The notes below the pieces were generated by a model that ran no database searches, was not told where the DNA came from, and saw only the letters and a program-made list of their open reading frames with translations. A program made the translations under genes and the position numbers. Below are positions 44,349 to 55,967 of a stretch of 64,000 bases of DNA, in pieces. The stretch's first letter is position 1; every line of letters starts with the position of its first letter. The DNA is from Ceratodon purpureus (taxonomy: Eukaryota; Streptophyta; Bryopsida; Pseudoditrichales; Ditrichaceae), in NCBI GenBank assembly GCA_014871385.1, contig CM026426.1, forward strand, positions 57,948,089-58,012,088, read 5' to 3'.

Positions 44349-44837
44349 ATGAGGAGGCGGGGTAGCAATGTGGGGTATTCGCAGTATCAGGAGAGACCGG
44401 CTGACGTTGAGGAGCTCCGGCCATGGTATAGGGCGGTGGTCGCCCGTTCTCTCAACACCGCCATTCCTGCTTTCAAATGCATCACACGCCTTCTACAGCG
44501 AGGTGCGGAGTGGTATTGGAGTATTGCTCACATGATAGAGTTGCTGGAGATCTCTAACGCTTCCGGCATCGCCTTTCCACTGACGTCCGAGGAGTCTAAG
44601 GAGTCGGAGAGTGCTGGCAGCGTTCACTTCAGCCACACTTGGGAAGTGTCAACGCACAGAATGTCAACTGCAAGGTGGCTCAGCGTCATTGATGAATCAT
44701 ATGACGTCTCGGAGGATGCAAGAAGTCGTCACTCTGGCCAAGATCAGTGGTGCAGAGGGAACGCCAGCCCACAGTCGTTGTATTCGTTGTTTGGATCCGT
44801 GCTTCCATTCGTCAATACTCGGTGTAGTGCTGTCTGA
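44349..44837 (+). CDS. Small ELRPW-motif protein, family 2 copy
   Basis: From ATG 44,349 (MRRRGSNVGYSQYQERPADV) comes EELRPWYRAVVARS, then LLQRGAEWYWSIAHMIELLEIS, an acidic Ser/Glu stretch (TSEESKESESAG) and SVHFSHTWEV. It aligns with the MULE gene at 40,195-40,565 over about 110 residues. The C-terminal part after about 44,660 may be read in another frame (one with CIRCLDPCFHSSIL), so an intron or frameshift is possible. It starts about 180 bp outside the long-TIR element. I recognise no known family. Confidence 0.55.
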   Translation: MRRRGSNVGYSQYQERPADVEELRPWYRAVVARSLNTAIPAFKCITRLLQRGAEWYWSIAHMIELLEISNASGIAFPLTSEESKESESAGSVHFSHTWEVSTHRMSTARWLSVIDESYDVSEDARSRHSGQDQWCRGNASPQSLYSLFGSVLPFVNTRCSAV

Positions 44838-45515
44838 GCCAAGCCCAGTGCGAAGGACCGATAGGTGCATGGCCGTTAGCGACCATATGCGGCTTTTCTC
44901 CATGTACAAAGGCTACGGGAGAATTAGTGTGTGTTGACATTGTCCAGCTCGTTTTCAATAGAGCTGCTTCTCACACTCAGATAGTTGTAGAATTCATGGT
45001 TAGCAGTTGTTATTGAGGCTTTAGGAGTAGTGGCATCTCTGATGTGTACACAATACAAAGTAACATGTAAAGGGCGGAACACTACCGTTGTACTCCGATA
45101 AGAATATAATGAAATGGATAAATGTTTTTTCCCAGTTTCTCCAAGCGCGTAATGGTTTTACCAATGTTGTGGAAAGCGTCGGCGCGCAGCCAACTAGTGT
45201 AACACTGTCCACAGTAAATATCACAGGCCATGCAATATAGACCGGCCACACGAAGTCACCGATCAAGATGATTATCTAGTATGGTTAGAAGCATCGGCGG
45301 ACAGCCAACGATCACTCAAGAAAGAAAAGGAAGGCATCAGAACAATAAAAAGAAGACCAAGCATAATACATGACCAATATTGGGTCTATGGTAAAATACA
45401 ATTCTTATTTGAAGGAATCACAGTGTTTACAATATTCAACTATAACGCCGACAGAGGAAACCATCAAAACCTACGTTTTCTACGGCTAAGATCACAATCG
45501 TCGGCGGGCCGCCGA
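44838..45515. other. Family 2 spacer with palindromes
   Basis: No gene. It contains two family 2 palindrome variants, GTCGGCGCGCAGCCAAC at 45,179-45,195 and ATCGGCGGACAGCCAAC at 45,293-45,309. Confidence 0.5.
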
Positions 45516-48500
45516 CTAGTCTTCATCCTCGTCATTCAAGTTCATCGAAATTCTATGGGATTCGAAGTTTGCCATGGCAGCAATCGCAACCTCTTTGGAT
45601 ATCAGATGAGACTTTGGGGGCCCCTCATGCGTAGATTTCTTGGTCCTATGAGTGTACACCACAGATTTACAATCCACCCACTCTGCAAGAGTCAACTCCC
45701 TCTCCCACCGTCTTGTCCAGCACTCCCTTGCAACTTTCGTCTTACCTTCCTTCTTGCCCTTCATCGGAGTCCACCATTCAACCTTGAACTTACCATAATT
45801 AGGACCAGGCTCTGTTATAACATGCTCTATCATCCTACCTATCCAAATGGATAGATGGTCTTCCTTACTCGGACGACAGAACACCCAATCGCCATGTAAC
45901 ACGTCTCGATATGGGTTAAACAGAGACTTCGGCCTAGAATTTTTCGGACCACAGAAAGGATAAGGCTCCACCTCATCCTCGTCACCGGGATGAATATCCG
46001 GATCCGGTATATAATCGTCCTCTACATCAAATGTGGTGACGTGGTCCCGTTTCCAGTCTGAGACATGCAAAAATCCCTGTAAGGTGGCGGAATTAGGAGG
46101 TAGCGTATTGACCTCCTTTAAAATTTGCTCCAATATTGTACGTATGGTAACATGTCTTGTGCGTATTTCTTATCCCGAGCCATGCCAGTTCTCCAGTACT
46201 CAATGTACTTAGATAATCCACTTTTAATGAAATTTCTCTTCTCTGAACACTCCGCTGCTCGTGCCACCTCTTTATCCGCGTTCCTCTTGCCCTCATCGAC
46301 TTCAACACTACCCCATAAGTGCTTATAAGGAACCGTTTGGGATCACCGACGGGCAAACGTGGTTTACCCTCTTTGTCTGCCCTCCACATTTTCACGCGTT
46401 TGCCAGGTGGAAGCCATGACGGATCAGTTGCACGCTTCTTGTACCTCATCACGGGCCACCCTGCATCCACCCCATCCTCCACTACATAGAACTTAAAAAG
46501 ATGCATTTCACTATGACCTTCTATCGCATTACCTCCGCCGTGATGAAAATCAGCAACATAACTTTTGAAGTCTGCCACTTCGTGAACAACCTCCAGAATA
46601 AAGGCAACTGTCTTCTGTGAATCCATGAATGCCTTCATAAGGTCGGCAAGGCAGTATGTGTTCTTTTGCTTAATGAGTTTTGACAGGTGACTGAAGTGGG
46701 CGTCGATGTCCTCATGTGTGTGTCCGACAATTAGGAAACCAACTGTAACTTCCTTGAATATTCGCCTCGCCGTTAGCAACGAGCAGAAAGCTAGAAGAAA
46801 CCGGTTCTTGTTGTCCTTCGCTGAATTGTCAAGCTGGAGATACAACTTCTCATTCAAAGGAATGGCAGGCCTACCAGGCAGAGGTGGAGTGAGTGGCTCA
46901 TCTCTAGAGGGTGGAATTGAGGGGATGCAATGTGACGTTCCATGCATTAGCGCTTCAAAGAATTCATTCTGTGGCGGAGCCTCGAAGAGTGCTCTTGTCT
47001 CCCGGACAGGTAGTCTCTCCAAGGCACGGAATACCCTGCACAACGAGGAGATTGTGAAATTCGGGTCTCCTGGCCATAGGGCAATTGCATAGTGTGCGTA
47101 GGTACCATCTCCGTGTCCGTGAGTCAGTATTCTAGTACAGGAAATCGAAATTTGACCAAGCCTTGCCGTAGCCTACGTGATACGTTGCATCCAGGGGATC
47201 GCTGTTTTCGATGTGTCCATCTTATTGTGTATGATGTAAAGGAACTCAGTAGGACTCTGTATAGATTGGGTTGTCCATCCGTAATAAATGTTGCGACAAG
47301 CTCGTTGATAGTTCAAATGCCTGGTCCTATCCTCTGTCAAGCTCTGCCACTCGTCCGACCCTCTAGAATACTTTGCAATGAGTTCAACGAGGAAGTCACA
47401 CTTAGTGCACTTGGAGAAATTACTTCCTACCGCCTTAACCTCAGCGTTGCGGAAGTACTCCTTCTTCATGCGACTAACAGAGGACTGCGAAATCGGCTTT
47501 GCGTTGCACTGCTCATTGACCTGGACAGCACAGAGTGAGGCCGATCAGTTGGCCAGTTTGTGAGGCCGATCATGTGATTGCAATTCATCGCGGACAGGAG
47601 TACTTTGAGCGCGCCCACTCTCTTCTTGCCAATCATCCAAAACTCATTGGGCATTTGGTCCACATTCTCATTAACAATAGTGGTCAACGTCGCGCGTGCC
47701 TGAATTGTGTGAATCTGGGGACGATGTACACCAGAATTCCTGTGACTCTCATTGACACAGCCACTTCTCGCCGAAGCCTTGTAGCTGTAGTACGCGGATT
47801 TTGATACTCCGTTAATAATATACCATGCCACTTCGCATACGTCCACGTTTGCAAGAGTAATATAGAGCTTCTGCTTACTGGGTACAGTATGCAAGTGCCC
47901 TTGTACAGCGTAGGACATCTCTTGCCTCGCCTTGAAGGTTGTTGCGTAAAATCTACGACGAATACGCACAGTATCTATCCATCTAAAAGCCTGGCAACAT
48001 TGGTCCTTGCAACATTGCTTTGAGCTCACTAGGCGGCATTCAGCAGGCACAACCATTCGTCGAAGCTTAGTAGAGGAGACGTCATCTTTTTCGCAAACTT
48101 TCCTCCTCACCGATCGATAGGCATTCTTCGGAACACCATCTAGACCATCATCCGCGTCAGCGTCTGCTAAATTCTCGGAGCAGTAAGTAATTATATTAGA
48201 GAGAAGGTGACCCCCTTCTAACCAAGTGTGAGTCAGACGCCATCTAAGGGTCGTCATCTGCAGATGATTGTCTTCAGAGACGAAGAGAACCCCAACCTCT
48301 GTATCCCCTAGGACTTCATCATCACATGCCTCGTTCGGTAAACATACTTGAATCATTGCTCTACCACGGACTGATAGGTCATCATTAAGAAGTTCGACAT
48401 ACCGATTTCTCCAGAGGTGGCGGTCGGGATATGAAGCATCTGGAGTGGAAGGAGTACCTGAGGTCCTGGATTTTGGACCCCACTATGATCATCCGTGTCT

Positions 48501-49563
48501 ATGTCGGATTCCCCCTGTTCAAACATATCGTCGTCACTGCTGATATTTATTGGAGACCTAGTCCCCAGATCCTGCTCAGACGAAGCGGAGTTGCTTTCAT
48601 CAATTTCTTCATTGTCGTTCTCCAAGTGAGGTTCCGTCGGCTGGCAGCCGACGGGACATGTGCCAGCGAACGCGCCATTTACAAGCGGACATATCTTGTA
48701 TCCACTCTAGGGAACCAATTGCCCCACAGCACACCCGATCGTTAACACATCCGGTAACTCGCAGAAAGCAGGTGTTTCGGAGAATTCAGGATTGACGGAT
48801 GACACTCTCACTATTAGAAAGAAGCTATGGGGAATCAAGAACCCCTCCCAAGTTCCTTTAGGAGAGCACTCCAAAAGGACTCCAGTGGCAACACGACGCT
48901 TTGAACTTCCGGATTCCTCGAGAGGCGCAACTTCCATATGCTCTGCGAGGTCCACGAATTCCTGAACGGGCTTGACATCTTCTACAACATTCGTCGGCGG
49001 GCAATCGACGGCTTGACGTCATCTTCTTCCACCTCTCTGAAAGGCCTAGGGTCCGCTGCCTCCCACAATATCATGCGTCCTAAGCAGTCGCTCAAGGACT
49101 TCACACCCTCATTTGGAAATGGTATATTCATTTCCATGCTGTCTGAAACCTCAATCACTTTTACAATTACCACTATAGGATCAAATTCTACTATAGGTTG
49201 GATCACTGCCCTGCCTGCATAATAAAGCCCGGAATGAGTAAGGGCCACAACAACGCCCCTTTTAACCTTCCACCGCCCTGATCGGCCATTCCTTAGAAAC
49301 GTCTGGATCGGCTCGACTTCCATTGGATAGAAGTAGAAGACCTCGTTGGCGGGCCGCCAATAGGGTCGATGGGAAGTGTCCCAGCTGACTGAGAAGACTG
49401 TATCCGGCGACGACGAATACGCCTCGGCGGGCAGCCGACGCGGATCGGACGATTCGGAGTGTGCACAAAAATTGTATCCGCCGACAAAGACGGATAGGTC
49501 CGCTGACAGAGATTGCAGGAGACCTTTCGTGCAAAGCAATACAGTGTCCTCCAACCTGTCCAA
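45516..49563 (-). pseudogene. DUF7869-type transposon protein
   Basis: Read on the minus strand. The N-terminal part (49,563-48,353) has VFYFYPMEVEP, KVKRGVVVALTHSGLYYAGR and an acidic Ser stretch (SSDDDMFEQGESDIDTDD). The middle (48,356-47,466) has CCKDQCCQAFRWID, VDVCEVAWYIINGVSKSAYY and HRNSG. It is followed by FSKCTKCDFLVELIA, HLNYQRACRNIYY, IIHNKMDTSKTA (47.2-47.47 kb), then LYLQLDNSAKDNKNRF and VGHTHEDIDAHFSHLSKLI (46.7-46.9 kb), the signature of DUF7869. A C-terminal exon (46,133-45,516) has GDWVFCRPSKEDHLSIWIGR and ends at TAG beside a palindrome. QLDN and HTHEDID probably carry acidic metal ligands, as in RNase H-fold transposases. A TAG near 48,707 and frame changes near 48.98 and 48.35 kb break it. 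Confidence 0.75.
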
Positions 49564-50518
49564 TCACAAACTCCTCTCAACTGTCCAATCAGAAACGATA
49601 GACGAAGACAACAAAAACGGCAGCAGAAGGTGCTAGATAGTTACGCACATACGAGTATAATAACGGTCCTCTCAGGAAACGTGTACATGAGGAGCACTCT
49701 CAGAGGGAATCGAAAGTGCAATAACAGAAACAGAATGAAGCATGCGCATCTGACGGGGGGTTAGTTATGAATTTCCAAGAGTACAAATTGGCGCTAGAAT
49801 CAAATTCAATTTTGCGCGCCTTGAACAGACAAAGATCCCATCATGGCTGCGAGATACCCCCGCCGTCACTGAACAATGTTAATTCATTATTACGAATTTG
49901 AACGTGCCGATTGGAGCAGCTGTCACATCAGTTGCCCACGATGTTGAGGTCCATCATGACTTGGTGACGGATTTAAAAAAATCACAATACGTTCCATCAA
50001 AATCCTACGTGGCGTGATGGGACGGATGTGAGGGATGACCATCCATGCATGGATGGTATGTACATGGCCATACATCATGTCCCATCGAGCGTGACGATTC
50101 CGTCTCGGCAGATGGGGGTCTGCAGGGTATACACCCGTCACTCCGGACATTTCCTCTTCATTTCCATCCTTCTCTTTTTGAGCTCTCTTTTGTCCTCTTC
50201 TCAGGGCTCCGCGGAGGTCGCGTCGGCTGCTAGGGTTTCCTGCGTCGGCTGCTAGGGTTTAGGGCGTTGGCTCCTTGAGCTGCGCGCGTCGGCTGTTGTA
50301 CTCGTATCGTTCGCCGACGATGTAAAGCCATCCGCCGACGTCATGGCTGCCTTCGGGACTGGGTAAGTTGTCCCGTTGGCTGTCCGCTGACGCCTCCGCT
50401 TGTTGAGTCCTCCAATTTCTTTTTCTTCATTTGGGTTTGTCCCCCTCGTCGGCTGTCCGCCGATGGAGTGAGACTCTGTTCCGATGGTCTAATCTTCTGG
50501 TTCTGATTATGCAGAACG
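49564..50518. promoter_or_regulatory. Divergent promoter region of family 2
   Basis: The region between the DUF7869 gene (minus) and the ParB-like gene (plus). It contains a perfect 20-bp palindrome ACCATCCATGCATGGATGGT at 50,038-50,057, framed by GATGGGAC (about 50,016) and GTCCCATC (about 50,080), so a long stem is possible. Three palindromic GTCGGC sites or half sites lie at 50.28-50.47 kb in the likely 5' leader of the plus-strand gene. Confidence 0.45.
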
Positions 50519-53500
50519 ATGGTCGACGTAAATGCAAAACTTCAGGGGTTAGGGTGGCTCTGTGGAGCGGTTGTTGATCCTGAAGGAATATTAATTGCAC
50601 GGGGCATGAAACCAAAGGTGACATTCCTCGTTGATTCGAAGATAACGGAGTGGGGCATCACCTGGCGTGACCATCCCATGTCATTGGGATTCGTGACCAA
50701 AACAGGTCAGAAGCAAGTGCAGGGTGGACCAAGATTCAAGATCATAGGAGTAAGGAATGGAAGGGGAAGGACAACATGTGCTTGGTGATTGCAACGGTTC
50801 CTGTGGTGGAGGGGACTCCAATGGACTGCTTTGCGGTCGTATTTCCGACTCAGAAGTGCATGGACAATTTGTGCTCCAAGGAAATACATGAATCGGCTCA
50901 TTGGTCCAGGGGCGAAAACGCCGAAGACGCTGAATAGATACTCGACGTGATTGATACTCTCGGAGACTTAGTGATGGAAGAGAGGAGGAAGAATGCGGCT
51001 AAGCCTTCATCAAAGAAAAGGGTCCCTGCAAGACTGCTGTAGAAGCGAGCACTGATACAGTCACCCCCGAGACCGGAGAGACACAGGCGATAGGGGAGTC
51101 AACGAGAAAGAAGAAGGGGAAGGCTGCGGCTGCTGAGGGCGAGAGTGGGAGACAGAAGAAAGGTGGGAAGAAGGAAGAGAAAAAGCAGACCTTGGCGGAA
51201 GCTCTCATGCTCGCAAACAATCTTACTTCCAAAACAAAGGACACCAACGTCCTTGCTATGTACCAGACGTTGGAGGAGGGACTTGTGCACTGCTTTCCCT
51301 ACAGGCAACATGCCCTTCCTTCAGAGATTCCATATGACAGAATACACATAGCTCCCATCAAATTTAAGTACAGAGGGATATTCAAGAAGAGGCAAGCGTA
51401 GATAAGTCTATTCTACAAAGGACTTGGAGCAATCGGAAGAAGCCCGAGCTGTACTGCCTTCCTTTGAGGTATGACCCCAGAGTAAAGGATGCCGCGACGG
51501 GCGAGATTAGGATGGCTGGCAAGGAAGCAATTTATAGTCCTATGCCGTTAATCACTGCGAAGATGTTTTACACAATGGAGGACAACACACAAAAGAGCAT
51601 ACCTTGGTATGAAGCTGAAGGCGTCCACTGGTACATTATTGGGGGCCAGCACACGTACGAGGCTTCTCGAGAACTGGGAGAGAAGGAACCACATGAGTCT
51701 CCTATGCGGAAATATTTCCTCAACCACGATGTAATCACTGTATGGTCTAATGACGAGGATACCTTCATTAAGGTCTCTAACGCATTAAACATTGAGTTGA
51801 AGGATAAAGTCGCGGAAGTGAGTTTTAGGTCCCAGCTGGAGAAGATGCGTGCCAAGTGGGAAGAGAAGGGGAGGATCGACAAGAAAGCTGACTTCAACGT
51901 ATGGAAGGTAAGTTATAGCTTCCTCTTTTCCTGTTGTTTACTTGTAGTTGAAACTCGTCGGCGGCCCGCCGACGCTCAGGTGGCTTTCCATATTGTAGAA
52001 GTCAGATTGATTTAACAACTTCATTTTCTTCTTCCGTGCAGGATTTCTGCAAGGAGTACCTCAGTTCGATCCTCAGAAAGTCCCCTGCTGCGCAAACCTT
52101 GAAGCTGCCCTTAGTCTTTGTATCTGACGAAGCGTACAACGAGTGGCAACTGGTCTTCAACGCCTAGGAGGAGGGGAGGATCATTGGGGAGGATGGTTTA
52201 AAACCAGGATTTCCCCCAAAGCCAGTCCGGCGGGACATAACGTTGAACGACATGCAGTGGGTGATCGGTCTTCAAGACCACGAATGCAAGAGGCTGGCCA
52301 AGGAATTCTGGACCTGAAAGTATACATCAAGGTCACTGGGAAGGAGGTAGTCCAACGGGATGGAACATCACTGCAAAATTGGTGTCAGCAAGTGAAATAC
52401 GAGTATATTGTCAAGAACAAGCTTATGTCCATTTACAGGGGCTTTGCACTCAAAAAACCAGGGAATGCGAAGTATATCGAGTGGAGCATGAATGGCTGGA
52501 ATTCCCTTCAAGCCAAGAAGGGGTTCAGCGAATCGATGGTTAGTAATATTCGGGCTGACTTCGAAGATAGTTCTGAGGGGAAGGAGTGGCTTAAGGGACG
52601 AAATAATCCGCTCACGCCGACGCACAGACCAACACCCGATATATTCAAGGACATCGTCCAGAAGTATTGGAAGTCGGATGTGGACCAATCATCGCAGTTC
52701 AAAGTACAGTTCAATGCCCGAATTGCTGAGGACCTAGATGAAGTATGCAAAGTTCTTAACGTTCGCAGACCTTTCCCCTTTGACAAGGGGCAGAGTGAGA
52801 TGTTTGAACTCTTTGGCTATGACACAGTGGGGAAGGAGATGCCGAACATGCGACCAAGAGACATTTTTAGCGTCGCTGAGAGGATTCACCGTGAGGTGGA
52901 GGAGCAGGTCTTTCAGGTGGATGGGGAGGGAGAATCAACTAAGGTGAAAAAGCTTGTTACCCCGTCGCTATGGCTACTCGATGCTGAGTCCAATTACAAC
53001 CTTCAAAGCGTGTCAAGGCTGACAGGTAGTTTGTGGAGGGTGCATACGATGCAATACTTTACCGATAGTTCCGCCAGGTTCCAAAGGAGTTCTCTCATTG
53101 ACTCTAGGCCCAATGTTCATGTGTCCATTATGTATTCAAATCCAATAACGCACGAGGATGCATGGAATACCTTCTTGGACTTCACTGGTACGAAACGGCC
53201 GCTTCCTCCATATGTGGACTAAAGAGAAGACGGTCTAGGGGAGGATTGGTATAATGGGAACTGCCATGCTAGTTACTCTTACCTCCAGTCTCTTCTGGAG
53301 AAAGCGATGGAGTTAGAGGACGTTCGGGTGATCAACGTCTAGGGAAGTGGGAACGTCACGGCCCTTGCTCTGGTAAATCACTGCTATCTCTCTTAGGTAG
53401 TTCGTTGTTTGCTCACCGATAGTCGGCGCGCAGCCGACGCTCACTGCATCCTTCATGTTTCTTAGGTACAACTGTTCCTTAACCGTTTCGTCTTGTACTT

Positions 53501-53872
53501 CTGCAGAAAAACCATTTGACCGTAATAGAGATCGTGCGTACCAAGGAAGAGAGATACGAAGCGCACTGTCGGGTTCAAAGTATGATGTTCATTCCAGGCG
53601 TTTATAACATGCCCCTCAAAGCTCGAGTTCAGAACACGCAGTCTGGGGCAGGCTCGTCAGTCCCCGCCGGTGCTAGAGCCATCTCGGTCACTCTCACACC
53701 TGCCGACTTGGGTGTGAATGCAGAGGAGGCCCATTTGGTTGGGAAGGGTGGATGTATGGGTTTGGGGAAGACTGCGGGGGTTCCGTCACTGAATCTTCTA
53801 GACTCCGACGACGATGACAACGAGTCACCAGACGGACCCGACCCAGAGGTCAAACCTGAAGCTTGCCTTTGA
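50519..53872 (+). pseudogene. ParB-like/methyltransferase-like protein, family 2
   Basis: From ATG 50,519 (MVDVNAKLQGLGWLCGAVVD) through several frame breaks comes a Lys-rich linker (51.1 kb), then IPYDRIHIAPIKFKY and GVHWYIIGGQHTYEASREL (51.3-51.7 kb), a ParB-like signature, then DVITVWSNDEDTFIKVSNAL. After an intron (51,908-52,041) comes a long alpha/beta region to LVTPSLWLLDAESN (52.97 kb, motif IV position) and DVRVINV-x-GSGNVTALAL (motif I-like, 53.32-53.37 kb), split by an intron from KNHLTVIEIV. The order matches the MULE fusion, but DPPY is absent (LDAES). Stops near 50,938, 51,399, 51,459, 52,165, 53,220 and 53,341. The methyltransferase part is inferred from layout and may be inactive. 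Confidence 0.5.
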
Positions 53873-54713
53873 AGTGGAGATGCTGAGGTACTAGAAAGAT
53901 ACGACAACGACCGAGACGTCGAAGCTGAAGCTCGCATTCCAACTGGAGATGCAGAGGTACAGGACAGAGACGAGGAGGAGGTAGACTATGAACCAGAACG
54001 CGACGAGGTACCGCTGGAAGATTCGAATCCTCGTTACGTAAACCCACCACTGTCGCAAGTTGCAGGGGAGCAAGGAACAGACTCCCTTGGGTTTGGTAAT
54101 AATTCTCCTACAATATATGAGCAGGAGACTTCTCTCGCCGAGCCACCGGTTGACTTAGACTAGGCAAGGCCTCCAAAAACGATGCAGGTTCCTCTATCAT
54201 TGAGGCTTGACCAAGAACTGGTTGTCCATGTCGCACCAATCCAGAGGTTTGCAGTGAGCATTGACGGACAGGGGCCTCCTGCGCCAGTCGGCGGGCTGCC
54301 GACGGGAGACGACGAAACTTCATCTAACCCCAGTGCCAAGTGCAAGGGGAAAGTAATGACAATCGCATTCGTCCAGGATGGTGTGAAGGGCGCAACTAGG
54401 ATGATTGCTCTAGATGAGAACCCTGACGGCAAGACGCCCGCAGCAAAGAGAAGTAAGACCGATGGTACTGCTCAGGCTTCCTCTCTTGTGGGTAACATTT
54501 CCTGCGATTCCTCAAGGGTTCAGGAAGGGGAAGAGTCATCAGGGAAGGGCAAACGGAAGGGTCCTTATAAAAAGAGTTCCTCCAAGAAGGGCACATCTTG
54601 AGAACAGCACATGAGCCCAAAAAATGTCGACGCTCCAGAGGACATGTTGTCACCTCCGCGGGCATCCAGTAAGGGGCATAGGTCGAAGAAGATCAGAGGA
54701 GGTCAGTAAATTA
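53873..54713 (+). pseudogene. Charged C-terminal region downstream of the family 2 ParB-like gene
   Basis: The same strand continues with two similar units (EACL-x-SGDAEVLER and EARIPTGDAEVQDR), the first holding a TGA. An acidic stretch, VPLSLRLDQELVVHVAPIQR, a palindrome read as PVGGLPTGDD (54,287) and a Lys-rich tail (KGKRKGPYKKSSSKKG) follow. Stops lie near 54,160 and 54,599. It is probably the C-terminal extension of the upstream gene; separate status cannot be excluded. Confidence 0.4.
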
Positions 54714-54942
54714 GGCGGTGGCGGGCAGTCCATCTTTTAAATGCCTGCATTGATAAATTAGTATAGTGTTCCGGCGCTAGGATTGTGTTAGATGTTTATA
54801 CTGCCAAATTTGAATAAATGCTCGGTAAATGCCAAGTTCTAGGCTCTCTCTTTCTCCAAATAATGTTGCTTGGATGTCGGCTATCCGCCGACCGTCGTCC
54901 TAACCGTCACGTTTGTCTTCTGCTTTGTTTTCTATTACTCTA

Positions 54943-55710
54943 GAGTCCACGCAGGAAGTTCAAGGAAAACTACTCTTAGACAGATCCAGTGCAGGTCTGC
55001 AGCAGGGTCCTCCACCTCTGAATGCAGTTCACATAGCCCCGGAATAGGCTAGTATTCAGGTACACGATCCAGTGTTGAAGTACTTTCTCGTCCTGAATAT
55101 TAACAGCGTGCTATTAGTCCAGACGAAGGTGGGCCCTAAGTGGAATACTAGAATTAGACCGAGTTTAGAGGAGTTCCTAGAGTTCTGCCTGGACAATTTT
55201 GAGGTGGTCTTCTGGAGCTGCGTTTAGTAAAAGAGGTTTGAATTACTCTGGAAAGTGTTGCAGCAGCGCTGTCCTCGTCTAGATGCTGAAGTGCGCTACA
55301 AGTTCAACCAGAGTTTCTGCGAGACTTGCGTACATAAGGCTGGTAGGGAGTTTTATTTGAAGAGACTCCAGACCCTCTTCGACCTCGTTGACCGGCTCAA
55401 GGGGACATGGGCATCTTCAATTAACGCTCTCTTGGTGGATGATTCCCCATATAAGAATGTCGCAAACACTCCTTGGAACGCTGTGCACCCTACACCATAT
55501 ACCTTTGAGTCGAAGGAGTCGGAAAATAAGAGGAATTATCTGGTGGAAGAATTGATTCCTTGGCTTACGCGATTGAAAGAATCCAAACTCCCCGTGCCCG
55601 AGTACTTCCAAAAACACTCCGAATTTGGTCATCGTTGTCCGTCTCCGGGGGATGAAGCTTATAGTCTCTTCTCTCCACACATTGACTGCCCTAAACGAAA
55701 GAGGACATAG
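54943..55710 (+). pseudogene. FCP1/NIF-like HAD-fold protein 1, family 2
   Basis: After an acceptor near 54,943 the frame gives YFLVLNINSVLLVQTKVGP (55.08 kb), RIRPSLEEFLEFCLDNFEVV, FWSCV, a long helix region, NALLVDDSPYKNVANTPWNA (55.42-55.48 kb) and a C-terminal helix, ending in CPKRKRT at 55,710. These are the FCP1/NIF blocks in order. DxDx(T/V) is replaced by NINSV, so the nucleophile Asp is missing; the later DDSPYKN is kept. Stops near 55,046 and a double stop near 55,227. The family dephosphorylates protein Ser/Thr, including the polymerase II CTD; this copy would at most bind. Confidence 0.65.
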
Positions 55711-55967
55711 GAGAAGTAGAAACTGGTTTTGAGAACATGCTCATGATTCAGTCGGTTGCCCGCCAATAGGATCTTCATGTATTTAGAACTATACAGTAAA
55801 TAAAGTTTTCCTCCTTTTAAGTATATGAAAACGAAATTCAGTGTCAAGACTGTGTGTTCTGTCGTGGGTATCTTATTGTATCTCCTATTGTACACCAGGG
55901 TATGTATGAATTGTGAGCACGTAATTGACCGCCGCTGTTTACTTGGAATTTGTCCTTCACTGTTCAG
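55711..55967. other. Spacer between two FCP1-like genes
   Basis: A 250-bp stretch with a palindrome variant, GTCGGTTGCCCGCCAAT, at 55,751-55,767 and an acceptor (TGTTCAG) at 55,961-55,967. Confidence 0.5.

Larger units (their letters stand above)
45178..55770. repeat. Dispersed 17-bp palindromes GTCGGC-N5-GCCGAC in the main family 2 block
   Basis: Full or near-full copies start at about 45,179, 45,293, 45,500 (GTCGGCGGGCCGCCGAC), 48,636, 48,993, 49,345, 49,423, 50,375, 50,448, 51,957 (GTCGGCGGCCCGCCGAC), 53,422 (GTCGGCGCGCAGCCGAC), 54,287 (GTCGGCGGGCTGCCGAC), 54,876 and 55,751. The 6-bp arms and 17-bp length are constant while the 5-bp spacer varies. They occur in introns, in spacers, at a stop codon (45,500) and inside coding frames (49,345; 49,423; 54,287). 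Confidence 0.9.
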
